A stretch of 64,000 bases of DNA, from positions 248,001 to 312,000 of the forward strand of contig NZ_JACHFM010000001.1 in NCBI RefSeq assembly GCF_014201905.1, in the 5' to 3' direction. The notes under the pieces are model-generated. The model saw nothing but the letters and a program-made list of their open reading frames with translations, did no database searches and had not been told where the DNA came from. Numbering within the stretch: position 1 is the first letter of the stretch; the number at the start of each line of letters is the position of its first letter. This DNA comes from Amaricoccus macauensis (GTDB lineage Bacteria > Pseudomonadota > Alphaproteobacteria > Rhodobacterales > Rhodobacteraceae). Shown here piece after piece: positions 17,573 through 25,728 of this stretch. A program made the position numbers and the translations under genes.

Positions 17573-19798
17573 GTGACGGTACACGATTCCAGCACGCGCG
17601 CGGGCCTGCGGACTTTCCCTTCCGGCTACGGTCAGGCCGACACGCGGATCCGGCGGGGCACGCCCTACGAAGCGATCGACACGGCGGCAATCATCGCGAT
17701 GCTGTCGGACCCGCCCTCCGCTCCGAAGGAGCAGGCGCGTTGGTTCTTGCCGAGCACCTACAACGCGCACGACGCCCGCACGCATGCGGTTCAGCGCGAG
17801 CGCGGGTCGTTCTGCTTCCTCGTACTCGACGTGGATGACAACAACCTTGCCTTGGCCGAGGTCAACGAGGCGCTCGAGGCAGTCGTCCCGGGTGCCTCGC
17901 GTCTCGTTTACTCGACCCGCTCGGCGACCCCCGTCGACCGGCGCTGGCGCGCCCTTGTGCCGCTCGTGGTGCCGATCCCGGGCGTCGACTACACCGACAC
18001 GGCCAACGCCTTCTACGACCTTCTGGAGGAATCCACGGGCGGACACCTGATCCCCTGCCGCTGCCACGCCGACGTGGGGCAGCTCGCGTATCTTCCGAAC
18101 CGCGGCTCACTCTACGAGCATTACGTCCACCATGCCAGGCGCCTGGACCTCAGCGGACATCCGATCATCGCCCGCCGGGACGAATGCCGCCGGCAGAGAG
18201 CGGAAGCCGAGGCTGCGGCCAGAGCTAAGCGAGAGCAGCGCGCGCGGGACCGTGCGGCAAAGGGTGAGACCGGCGAAAGCCCGGTGGAGCACTTCAACCG
18301 CACCCACTCCATCGCAGAACTCCTGGAGCACTACGGGTATTCGCAAGCCGGGAGCACCGACGATTGGCGCTCCCCCTACCAGTCCAGCGGGTCCTATGCG
18401 ACGCGGGATTGCGGCGAGCACTGGGTGAGCTTGTCTCAGTCGGACGCTGCCAACGGGATCGGGGCCGAAAGCAAGAGCGGCCGCCGCTTCGGTGACGCCT
18501 TCGACCTCTACGTGCACTTCGAGCATCTCGGCGACTTTGCCAAGGCGGTACGCGCGTACGCCAGGGAGGCAGGATTGAACGCCAGACCTTCGGACGACAG
18601 CTTCGCCGGGGGCGCAGACTTCGGCTGGGAAGCGAAGCAGAACCGCGGCGATACCCGGGAAGAGAAGGCGTCCCTCTTCCGCTCATGGAGACCGATCGAC
18701 CCTCTGACGTTCCCGCCGCGATGCTTCCTCTACGGCAAGCACTACATCAGGAAGTTCGCCTCCGTTACGGTGGCACCGCCCGGGATCGGCAAATCCACCC
18801 TCGACCTGATCGATGCGCTGGCCATGGCAACGGGCCGCCAGCTCATCGGAGTGCAGCCGGTACAACGGCTGCGCGTCGTCTACTTCAACGCGGAAGACCC
18901 GCGCGAGGAGATTGAGCGCCGGGTCCTGGCAGCCTGCCAGCACTTCGACATCGATCAGGCCGAGCTCGAGGGCCGGCTATTCACCGCCTCCGGCCGGGAG
19001 GTCGACCTGATCCTCGCCCGGGGCGAAGCAGGCGATATCGTCGAGGATGCCTTCGCGCTGGTCACGGCCTTCTACGCCGAGTTCAAGCCCGATGTCCTCA
19101 TCTTCGACCCGCTCGCCAACATGACCGAGAGCCCGGAGACGAACGATGTCTTCCGACGATTGGGCAAGCGGCTCTCCCATCTCGCCGATGAGTGCGACTG
19201 CGCCATCGAGGTGGTGCATCACACCCGCAAGCTCGGAGGCCGCGAGGCAGACATCGAGGACAGCCGCGGCGGCAGCGCCCTCGTGGGGGCCGTGCGATCC
19301 GGGCGGGTGCTCAATCCGATGACCGCCGATGAGGCCGTGAGGGCGGGGCTTTCGACACACATCGATCACTTCCGGATCGACCGCGGCGGCAAGAGCAACG
19401 TCGCCCGCCCGTCGGACCGCGCCGTCTGGTTCCGGAAGTTCGGTGTTGAACTGCCCAACGGCGATGATGTCGCCGTCGTCGAGCCCTGGGAATGGCCCGA
19501 TGCCTTCGAGGGCGTTTCCCTTGAGATGACGCGCAAGGTGCGGACCAGGCTCGCCGAGCAGGACCCGCCTGCGCGCGCGAACTCCCAGGCGAAGGAATGG
19601 GCCGGCTACATCATCGCCGAGGTTGTGGGGATCGATGCGTCCGACAAAGCCAGTCGTGCTCGCATCAGCCAGATGATCAGGACCTGGCTCCGCACCGGCG
19701 TCCTGCAACAGGAAGAGCGCCGCAGCCCGCGAGATGGCCGGGACATTCCGGTGATCCTCCCAGGGCCGAACGATCCTTCGAACCCGGAGATGCCGTGA
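17573..19798 (+). CDS. RepA/primase-helicase-like AAA ATPase
   Basis: 741 residues from a GTG start. The N-terminal 220 residues resemble phage primase-polymerase-type regions (FCFLVLDVDDNN; LVYSTRSATP), followed by an Arg/Lys-rich linker. A central segment with a C/H/W pattern (about residues 235-340) leads to a RecA-fold AAA_25 ATPase with Walker A APPGIGKST (about residues 402-410), FNAEDP, and Walker B DVLIFDPLAN. A HHTRK motif lies beyond, and the C-terminus is helix-turn-helix-like (RARISQMIRTWLRTGVL). Probably unwinds or primes the element during replication. An array of CCGCACC repeats follows directly after the stop, a plausible origin. Confidence 0.8.
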   Translation: MTVHDSSTRAGLRTFPSGYGQADTRIRRGTPYEAIDTAAIIAMLSDPPSAPKEQARWFLPSTYNAHDARTHAVQRERGSFCFLVLDVDDNNLALAEVNEALEAVVPGASRLVYSTRSATPVDRRWRALVPLVVPIPGVDYTDTANAFYDLLEESTGGHLIPCRCHADVGQLAYLPNRGSLYEHYVHHARRLDLSGHPIIARRDECRRQRAEAEAAARAKREQRARDRAAKGETGESPVEHFNRTHSIAELLEHYGYSQAGSTDDWRSPYQSSGSYATRDCGEHWVSLSQSDAANGIGAESKSGRRFGDAFDLYVHFEHLGDFAKAVRAYAREAGLNARPSDDSFAGGADFGWEAKQNRGDTREEKASLFRSWRPIDPLTFPPRCFLYGKHYIRKFASVTVAPPGIGKSTLDLIDALAMATGRQLIGVQPVQRLRVVYFNAEDPREEIERRVLAACQHFDIDQAELEGRLFTASGREVDLILARGEAGDIVEDAFALVTAFYAEFKPDVLIFDPLANMTESPETNDVFRRLGKRLSHLADECDCAIEVVHHTRKLGGREADIEDSRGGSALVGAVRSGRVLNPMTADEAVRAGLSTHIDHFRIDRGGKSNVARPSDRAVWFRKFGVELPNGDDVAVVEPWEWPDAFEGVSLEMTRKVRTRLAEQDPPARANSQAKEWAGYIIAEVVGIDASDKASRARISQMIRTWLRTGVLQQEERRSPRDGRDIPVILPGPNDPSNPEMP

Positions 19799-19805
19799 TC
19801 CGCTT

Positions 19806-19961
19806 CCGCACCTGCCGCACCGGATCCGCACCAGATCCGCACCTGTCAAAACCCCGCTCTCAGCCGCACCGCCGCACCCATCCTTATGGGGTGCGGGGGT
19901 GCGGTGCGGAGCGGAATGGCCGCACGGCGGCTGACTTCCGAACCGCACCGCTTACCGCACC
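19806..19961 (+). repeat. CCGCACC repeat array, candidate replication origin
   Basis: Eight direct copies of CCGCACC (19806, 19815, 19826, 19837, 19864, 19872, 19943, 19955) and three inverted copies (19890, 19898, 19903) lie within 156 bases, several spaced 11-12 bases. The central part forms a 16-base inverted repeat with one mismatch (19864-19879 against 19889-19904) around a 9-base loop. The array lies immediately downstream of the primase-helicase-like gene. Iteron-like spacing plus a large hairpin is what replication origins of phages and integrative elements show; the role is inferred. Confidence 0.65.
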
Positions 19962-20103
19962 GCTGCGAACTCTCGGCTGAACTGCTGGCCGATGGAGAGC
20001 GAGGCGGCACCGGCGTGATGCCGGTTCACCGATCCGGGCCGAACCTGTAGGCGGCGCGCGTCTGGCATGCGAGAGTACGGAGCTGGGTACGGGGGAACAA
20101 CGG

Positions 20104-20373
20104 ATGAGACGGCACCTGTCCGCAGGCGCTCTCGCGCTGGCGATGCTGACGCTTCCGGCTGCCTCCCATGCCGTGCAGACGTCTGAGGATGCCGCTGGCG
20201 CCGACATCGGACGCCGGCTGATGGAGATCGCTCAGGGGCACTCGTGCAGCCCGAAGCTCACGTGCGGACGCATTTCTTCGTGCGAGGAGGCTCATTGGCT
20301 TCTCGCCAACTGCTCCTGGGGCGGCAAGCTGGACAGGAATGGCGACGGGGTGCCTTGTGAGAGTCTCTGCTAA
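20104..20373 (+). CDS. Secreted Excalibur-domain protein
   Basis: 89 residues with a signal peptide (MRRHLSAGALALAMLTLPAASHA). The C-terminal Excalibur domain has paired cysteines and a calcium loop (LDRNGDGVPCESLC), resembling an EF-hand loop closed by a disulfide. Likely an extracytoplasmic calcium-binding module. Its end overlaps the start of the nuclease gene, and Excalibur domains are commonly attached to or encoded beside thermonuclease-like proteins, so the two probably act together in the periplasm. Confidence 0.8.
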   Translation: MRRHLSAGALALAMLTLPAASHAVQTSEDAAGADIGRRLMEIAQGHSCSPKLTCGRISSCEEAHWLLANCSWGGKLDRNGDGVPCESLC

Positions 20374-21046
20374 GTCCGCCTTGGGGCTCCTGATCGCGAT
20401 CCTTGCCCTCGCCGCGCCGGCCCGCGCCGACGAGGTCCGGATCTCCGGCCGTGCCGACGTCATCGACGGCGACACCATCAGCATCGGTCCGCTGAAGGTC
20501 CGGCTCTACGGCATCGACGCGGCGGAGGTCGGCCAGACCTGCAAGCGGGCGGGCGGCGGCACCTGGGACTGCGCGACCTCGGCGGCCAACCGACTGCAGC
20601 AGCTGATCGGCGACGAGCCCGTCGATTGCGTCGCGCTCGAGCAGGACGTCTACGGTAGGATCGTCGCGACCTGCCGCGCGACGGGCGCCGACCTCGGCCG
20701 GCAGCTCGTTGCCGAGGGACTGGCATGGGCGTTCGTCCGCTACAGCGATGCCTACGCGACAGAGGAAGCAACGGCGCGCACGGCAGCGGCAGGCATCTGG
20801 CAGAGCACGTCGGAGCCGCCGTGGGAGTATCGCGAAGCGCGGTGGGATCGGGCCGCCGAACGGTCGCCGCGCCCGGGCTGCCCGATCAAGGGCAACGTCA
20901 GCGTCTCCAACGGCGAACGCATTTATCACACGCCGTGGTCCGCCAACTACGAGCGGACGGTGATCGACGAGAGCAAGGGGGAGCGCTGGTTCTGTGACGA
21001 GGCGGAGGCCATCGCGGCCGGATGGCGCGCCGCCCGGTCGCGATAG
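20357..21046 (+). CDS. Secreted thermonuclease-family protein
   Basis: 229 residues from a GTG at 20357, chosen because it yields a clean signal peptide (SALGLLIAILALAAPARA). An ATG 18 bases upstream is also possible. The staphylococcal nuclease-like fold is evident from VIDGDTISIGPLKVRLYGID, AAE and DVYGRIVATC, supplying the Arg and Glu of the active site. A C-terminal extension of about 65 residues with two Cys (GCPIKGNVS ... RWFCDEAEA) follows. Overlaps the Excalibur gene by 17 bases. Probable periplasmic or secreted nuclease carried by the island. Confidence 0.85.
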   Translation: MRVSAKSALGLLIAILALAAPARADEVRISGRADVIDGDTISIGPLKVRLYGIDAAEVGQTCKRAGGGTWDCATSAANRLQQLIGDEPVDCVALEQDVYGRIVATCRATGADLGRQLVAEGLAWAFVRYSDAYATEEATARTAAAGIWQSTSEPPWEYREARWDRAAERSPRPGCPIKGNVSVSNGERIYHTPWSANYERTVIDESKGERWFCDEAEAIAAGWRAARSR

Positions 21047-21188
21047 TCCATTGGCGAGGTCGGCCGCATGCCAATCGACGCCGGTGTCGGCGAGCGCGTA
21101 CGCATACCCTCTCTTCCGGACCGCTAGCCGGCGAACTGCAGCGCGACTGCGAAGACGCGGCGCGGCGGGTCCGAGCAGTCGGCGGGGC

Positions 21189-21782
21189 TCACAGCCCCGC
21201 CTCCGCGTCGAGCCTGTAGACCCGTCCGCGCCCCTCGACCTTCTCCGAGGTGACCTCGAGACCGAGCTTCTTCTTCAACGCCCCGGCAAAGGCGCCACGG
21301 ACCGTGTGCGGCAGCCAATCGGTGGCGGCGACGATCTCGGCGATGGTGGCGCCCTCGGGCGCGCGCAGCATGGCGATGAGCTGGGCCTGCTTGGTGCCCT
21401 CGCGCGGCGTCCGCGCCTTGGGCGCGGCTTTGGTTTCGGTGGGAGCGTCCTCCGGAGCCTCCGCGCTCGGCGCCTCGTCGGCGCCCACAGGCGCGCTGTC
21501 GCCCTCCGGCTCGATGCCGATGACGGCGAGGCCCGCGTCGGTGATGCGCAGGAGGATGGCCCGGCCGTCCTCGTCGTTGCGCCAGATCCGGTTCAGCGCG
21601 GTGTCGGCCTTCGTCTCGCTGTTGGTCGTCATCTCGGCGATCAGCCCACGGGAGAGCAGCGCCCCCACCACCTTGGCAGCGGCGCCGCCGCGAAGCGAGC
21701 CGGGGAGCGGCAGGACGTTGCGGTCCTCACGCTGCGCCGCGGCGCTGAGGATCACGGCTTGAGTGTCGGAAAGCTTGGGCAT
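21189..21782 (-). CDS. DUF3489 domain protein
   Basis: 197 residues from ATG at 21782. The N-terminal winged-helix-like half begins MPKLSDTQAVILSAAAQR, then an Ala/Pro/Glu-rich linker. The C-terminal DUF3489 module (GTKQAQLIAMLRAPEGATIA ... WLPHTVRGAFAGALKKKLGL) looks like a helix-turn-helix. This family is common in alphaproteobacterial phage islands, next to recombinase and small hypothetical genes. Probable DNA-binding role. Confidence 0.85.
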   Translation of the reverse strand: MPKLSDTQAVILSAAAQREDRNVLPLPGSLRGGAAAKVVGALLSRGLIAEMTTNSETKADTALNRIWRNDEDGRAILLRITDAGLAVIGIEPEGDSAPVGADEAPSAEAPEDAPTETKAAPKARTPREGTKQAQLIAMLRAPEGATIAEIVAATDWLPHTVRGAFAGALKKKLGLEVTSEKVEGRGRVYRLDAEAGL

Positions 21783-21877
21783 CTCGGGGTCTCCGGGTGC
21801 GGGGTCGCGACCGTCGCGACCCTCCCACGACCCCGAGCCGCGCGAGGCGCGGCAGGAGTTTCCGGCGGCGCCGGAGA

Positions 21878-22102
21878 TCAGCGGGCGTGTTCGCCTTCGC
21901 TGAAGGCGCTGTCGGTGATCTCGCGCAGCCTGGCGCGGTAGTGATTCAGGGTGCCGACATCGCCCCAGTTCACCTTGTCGGGGTGGGTACCGAAATGGTC
22001 CGCGCTGAGGGCGGCGAGCCGCGCCAGCATCGCGTCGATCTCGACCTTGGCGGCGAGGAAGGCATCGAGGGCCGGGGTGTCGTCGGTCACGCGGCGGGTC
22101 AT
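21878..22102 (-). CDS. Small conserved hypothetical protein
   Basis: 74 residues, all-helical and acidic, with a central DHFGTHPDKVNWGDVG segment. It lies upstream of the DUF3489 gene on the same strand, a pairing I recognise from related phage islands, though the family has no known role. A GGAG lies 14 bases before the ATG. Confidence 0.65.
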   Translation of the reverse strand: MTRRVTDDTPALDAFLAAKVEIDAMLARLAALSADHFGTHPDKVNWGDVGTLNHYRARLREITDSAFSEGEHAR

Positions 22103-22706
22103 CGTGGCGGCTCCGGATCGAGTTGCATCGCGTCGTCGGACGGAGGTTCGCTCCGGTGCCGAGGCTTATCAACTCGATAAGCGCTTGAACCGGAATGGCT
22201 CTCGGAGCCGACGGCTCATCCGGCATGAGGATGCAGCCTCGAGGCCGCAGCATCGTGCCGGAGTTGACCGATCCGTCGAAGACGCGAGTTGTCTCGGTGG
22301 GTCGCCCCTGCTTCGAAAGGAGCGGTTCACGAGGCCGCGCGGCACCCGCGATTTCGGCAGCACCCCGAAATTGTCGCCTCCTGCGCAGGAATGTCAGGGA
22401 ATGTCAGGGTGACAAGCCGCTGGAATCTTTGATATACTTCCTTGTAGCGCCCCTCCTGCGCCAGCGTGCAGGCGGGGGGGGGGCGGGTCAGAACTCGGAG
22501 GCTTTCGACCGTGCGGACCGGCCGATCGGTCTTCTTCAACGCCCGCGAAATTGGCAGGGGGGTATCCCCCGGTCTTCACCGCCCGAAGGCAGCAGCTTTG
22601 TCAATGAATACCGCCACTTACCTCGACACCACCTGCCGCGCACCCGCCGGAATCACTCGACCAACTGCGGAGTCGCGAGCCCCTGCCCTCCTGAGGTCGC
22701 CCGACC
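22103..22706. other. Non-coding gap with G10 tract
   Basis: 600 bases between divergent genes. It contains a run of ten G (22474-22483) and a tandem GGAATGTCA repeat near 22391-22408. Several short open frames on both strands show no family resemblance. Promoters for both neighbours must lie here. No gene called. Confidence 0.5.
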
Positions 22707-23984
22707 ATGAACGCCCCCGTCCGATCTGACCTCGACCGCCTCGCCGGCCTGGGGCTGCGCCTCGAGCACCGCCCGGTCGATGCGCTCATCCCATACGCCC
22801 GCAACGCCCGCACCCACAGCGAGGCGCAGGTGGCGCTGATCGCCGGCTCGATCCGCGAGTTCGGCTTCACCAACCCGGTGCTGGTCGATGGCGAGAGCGG
22901 CATCATCGCCGGCCACGGCCGGCTGCTGGCGGCGCGCCAGCTCGGGCTCCGCCAGGTGCCGGTGATCGAGCTTGCCCATCTCACCCCGGCGCAGAAGCGG
23001 GCCCTGGTGCTCGCCGACAACAAGCTCGCCGAACGCGCCGGCTGGGACGAGCAGCTGCTGGCGCTGGAAGCCGGCGAGCTGGCCGAGCTTGGCGTCGATC
23101 TCTCCACCCTCGGCTTCGAGGCAGGCGAGATCGACGACCTGCTGCATGGCGATGCCGCCGATCCGCGCGAGGAGGAGACGCCGGAGGTGCCGGCCGACCC
23201 AGTATCGCGCCCCGGCGATCTCTGGCTCTGCGGCACGCACCGGGTGCTCTGCGGCGACGCCACAGTCATCACCGATCTCGAGCGGCTCATGGCGGGACGA
23301 AAGGCTGACCTCTGCTTCGCCGACAGCCCCTACAACGTCGACTATGCCGGAGGCGTCGGGGCAGAGAAAGCCGGCAAGGGCCGACGCATCCTGAACGACG
23401 CGCTGGGCGATGGATTCGAGCGCTTCCTCTACGATGCGTGCGTGTCGATCATCGCACACACGGCCGGCGCAATCTACATGTGCATGTCTTCAAGCGAGCT
23501 GCACACCCTGCAGAAGGCGTTCGTCGCCGCAGGTGGGCACTGGTCGACCTTCATCATCTGGGCGAAAGACCGCTTCACGCTCGGGCGATCCGACTACCAG
23601 CGGCAGTTCGAGCCGATCCTCTACGGCTGGCCGAAAGGCGGCAAGCACCACTGGTGCGGCGCGCGCGATCAGGGCGACGTCTGGTTCATCGACCGGCCGA
23701 GCCGCAATGACCTGCATCCGACCATGAAGCCGGTCGACCTTGTTGAGCGGGCGATCCAGAACTCGAGCCCGCCCGGCGGGGTGGTGCTCGACCCGTTCGG
23801 CGGCAGTGGCACGACGCTGATTGCGGCGGAGCGTACCGGGCGCGCTGCCCGGCTGATGGAGCTCGACCCGGCCTACGTCGATGTCATCATCGAGCGCTGG
23901 CAGGGGTTCACCGGCAAGGCGGCCACGCTGGAGGGCGACGGGCGCAGCTTCGCCGAGGTGGCCGCCGAGCGGAGGCCATCATGA
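22707..23984 (+). CDS. ParB-fused DNA methyltransferase
   Basis: 425 residues. Residues about 20-90 form a ParB/Srx-like nuclease-fold domain (LIPYARNARTHSE; GIIAGHGRLLAA). Residues 170-400 form an amino-methyltransferase with motif IV written DSPY (206-209) rather than the usual DPPY, and motif I DPFGGSGTT near the C-terminus, the beta-class order. It probably methylates adenine or cytosine N4 in island or phage DNA without a cognate nuclease. Next come a DUF7220 gene (ATGA overlap) and a small terminase gene, the normal order in these prophages. Confidence 0.9.
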   Translation: MNAPVRSDLDRLAGLGLRLEHRPVDALIPYARNARTHSEAQVALIAGSIREFGFTNPVLVDGESGIIAGHGRLLAARQLGLRQVPVIELAHLTPAQKRALVLADNKLAERAGWDEQLLALEAGELAELGVDLSTLGFEAGEIDDLLHGDAADPREEETPEVPADPVSRPGDLWLCGTHRVLCGDATVITDLERLMAGRKADLCFADSPYNVDYAGGVGAEKAGKGRRILNDALGDGFERFLYDACVSIIAHTAGAIYMCMSSSELHTLQKAFVAAGGHWSTFIIWAKDRFTLGRSDYQRQFEPILYGWPKGGKHHWCGARDQGDVWFIDRPSRNDLHPTMKPVDLVERAIQNSSPPGGVVLDPFGGSGTTLIAAERTGRAARLMELDPAYVDVIIERWQGFTGKAATLEGDGRSFAEVAAERRPS

Positions 23985-24202
23985 AGCAGACGCGGCGGCA
24001 CTCGGCCTTGGAGGCGATCGTCAACACCGTCGTCGGCTACGTCCTAGCCGTGCTGACACAGATGGCGGTGTTCCCGCACTACGGAGTTGCGCTGCCGCTG
24101 GAGCAGAACCTCGCGATCGGCGGCATCTTCACCGTCCTGTCGCTGGTCCGCGGCTACGGGCTGCGCCGGGTCTTCGAGGCCTGGCGCATGCGGCAGGGGT
24201 AG
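23981..24202 (+). CDS. DUF7220-like small membrane protein
   Basis: 73 residues with two hydrophobic segments (NTVVGYVLAVLTQMAVF and NLAIGGIFTVLSLVRGY) and a basic C-terminus. It starts within the methyltransferase stop codon (ATGA). Such proteins commonly sit between methyltransferase and terminase genes in alphaproteobacterial prophages; role unknown. Confidence 0.75.
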   Translation: MKQTRRHSALEAIVNTVVGYVLAVLTQMAVFPHYGVALPLEQNLAIGGIFTVLSLVRGYGLRRVFEAWRMRQG

Positions 24203-24204
24203 CT

Positions 24205-24693
24205 ATGCGCGGCCGCAAGCCCACACCCACCTCGCTGAAGCTGCTGCACGGCAACCCCGGGCATCGGCCGATCCGCGGCGACGAGCCGAAGCCGCCGGCC
24301 AGCCAGCCGAGCTGCCCGGCGCATCTCTCGCCTACCGCCAAGGCGGAGTGGAAGCGGCTGGCACAGAGCCTGAATGCCATCGGGCTGCTGACCCAGGCCG
24401 ACCGGGCCGCCTTCGCCGCCTATTGCCAGGCTTACGGCCGCTGGGTGGAAGCCGAGCGCAAGCTCGCCGAGACCCCGGTGATCCTGAAGACCCCTGCAGG
24501 TTACGTCCAAGCCTCACCGTGGCTCGCCATCGCCAACAAGCAGCTCGAGCTGATGGCGAAGTTCATGGCGGAGATCGGGCTCACCCCCTCGGCGCGCAGC
24601 CGGCTCTCGGTGCAGATGCCGAGGGGGCCGAAGCCATGGGACTACCCCCACGACCCCGAGGGGCTGATCGCCACGCCATGGGAGTTCGACTGA
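24205..24693 (+). CDS. Phage terminase small subunit, P27 family
   Basis: 162 residues opening with MRGRKPTPTSLKLLHGNPGH, the characteristic P27-family start, then helical repeats (LSPTAKAEWKRLAQSLNAIG; DRAAFAAYCQAYGRWVEAE). It recognises phage DNA for packaging together with a large subunit. No large terminase, portal or capsid gene follows, so the packaging module is truncated and this gene is probably a relic. Confidence 0.88.
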   Translation: MRGRKPTPTSLKLLHGNPGHRPIRGDEPKPPASQPSCPAHLSPTAKAEWKRLAQSLNAIGLLTQADRAAFAAYCQAYGRWVEAERKLAETPVILKTPAGYVQASPWLAIANKQLELMAKFMAEIGLTPSARSRLSVQMPRGPKPWDYPHDPEGLIATPWEFD

Positions 24694-25170
24694 GAGCGCT
24701 TAGGGCCGGCCGTCGCCACCCCACGGTGACGCCGACGCCGCGATGGTCGTCGAGGAATCTTAGTGGGCGACGCCACCAGCTTCGGGGCAATTGCGCCGGA
24801 GGTTGAACGACCCGGGATGGTGAACCGGCGCGGAGGCCGCTGGTATCTCTCCGCGGTGGAGATCCTACCGGAACGGCAAAGAACCCGCCTGAGCCATTTC
24901 CCGTGGACGCAGATCGGCCCGCGCAGACCTTGCTCCCGGTTCGTTGACACATCCGTACCGCAGGTCAGATCAGCCGGGCGCATCAATGCGGGTCGGCTGG
25001 GCGCTGCCGACCGCCATCGCGCTTCAGCCCTGACAATGCCTGTTCTCACGACAAGGTCCCAACAAGGTCCCACGGAGTGCTTGACTGCGAATTGGATAGG
25101 TAATATCCTGTTCTATCTAGTGATTGCTCCAACAGTCTCTTTGATAGCCTTAGCGGCAATCGAGGTGCGC
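24694..25170. other. Non-coding junction between phage and RiPP segments
   Basis: About 480 bases without a convincing gene, probably the scar where the late phage genes were replaced. It has a tandem CAAGGTCCCA repeat near 25052-25071. The last 90 bases become visibly AT-richer and carry the promoter candidate listed next. Confidence 0.55.
25081..25109 (+). promoter_or_regulatory. Promoter candidate for RiPP locus
   Basis: TTGACT (25081-25086), spacing 17, TATCCT (25104-25109): a near-consensus -35 and a moderate -10 in an AT-rich patch 62 bases before the precursor start. Read by eye only. Confidence 0.45.
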
Positions 25171-25683
25171 ATGACTTTCCGTGTGCGAGACTTAGTGATC
25201 AACATCCTCCCGGCGGGAACCAACGAGCGCGACCGGCTGGTCTGCGGCGGATGCTCCTTTGGCTTCAGTCACTGTGGAGGCAGTTGTGATTTCGCAACGA
25301 TCTGCACCTATAGTGGCTGCCGCGAGTGCTCTGGAGCGTTTACCTGCCTTGGCGCCTCGGCTTGCGGGGGGTGCACGCTGAACGTGACCTGCTTTCCCAA
25401 CACGTGCGGGGCGTTGACGTGCGGCTGCACCGAGAGCGCATCGGTGCTCTTCGGCGGCGGGGGCGGTCGCGCTTTCACTCCCGAGGCATTGGCTGCACTC
25501 AAGCTTCAGCTCCGCGAGGCTTTGCGCGAGGTGGATCGTGCCGAGCAGGTGGTGGCCGAGCAGATGAAGCCCCATTCGGTCGAGGAAGTCGAGGAGCTCG
25601 AGAAGAAGCTCCGGGACGCTCTGGAGGAACTCAGTGCTCGCAAGGAGCAGTTGCGCGGCCGGGAAGGTGGATCAGAGAGCTGA
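25171..25683 (+). CDS. Cysteine-rich RiPP precursor candidate
   Basis: 170 residues. The start ATG is preceded by GAGGTG. Residues 1-24 form a short N-terminal part (MTFRVRDLVINILPAG). Residues 25-91 hold 14 Cys interleaved with 16 Ser/Thr and many Gly (CGGC, CGGSC, CRECSG, CGGCT, CGCTES), then a Gly5 spacer. Residues 101-165 are a charged heptad-type coiled coil. The Cys/Ser/Thr mix and the following kinase-LanC gene suggest a substrate for lanthionine formation. The long helical C-terminus is unlike ordinary lanthipeptides. It could also be a disulfide or metal-binding repeat protein. No family recognised; no Sec signal. Confidence 0.65.
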   Translation: MTFRVRDLVINILPAGTNERDRLVCGGCSFGFSHCGGSCDFATICTYSGCRECSGAFTCLGASACGGCTLNVTCFPNTCGALTCGCTESASVLFGGGGGRAFTPEALAALKLQLREALREVDRAEQVVAEQMKPHSVEEVEELEKKLRDALEELSARKEQLRGREGGSES

Positions 25684-25728
25684 CTTCCTGGCGCCGACCG
25701 GGACTTGGGCGTCGATTCAGGTCGTCAC

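Noticed and set aside
24763-25170. 136-codon N-terminal extension of the Cys-rich protein
   Set aside because: The extension is low-quality, Arg-rich and spans the promoter-like region; the ATG at 25171 has a good ribosome site (GAGGTG) and a compact N-terminus.
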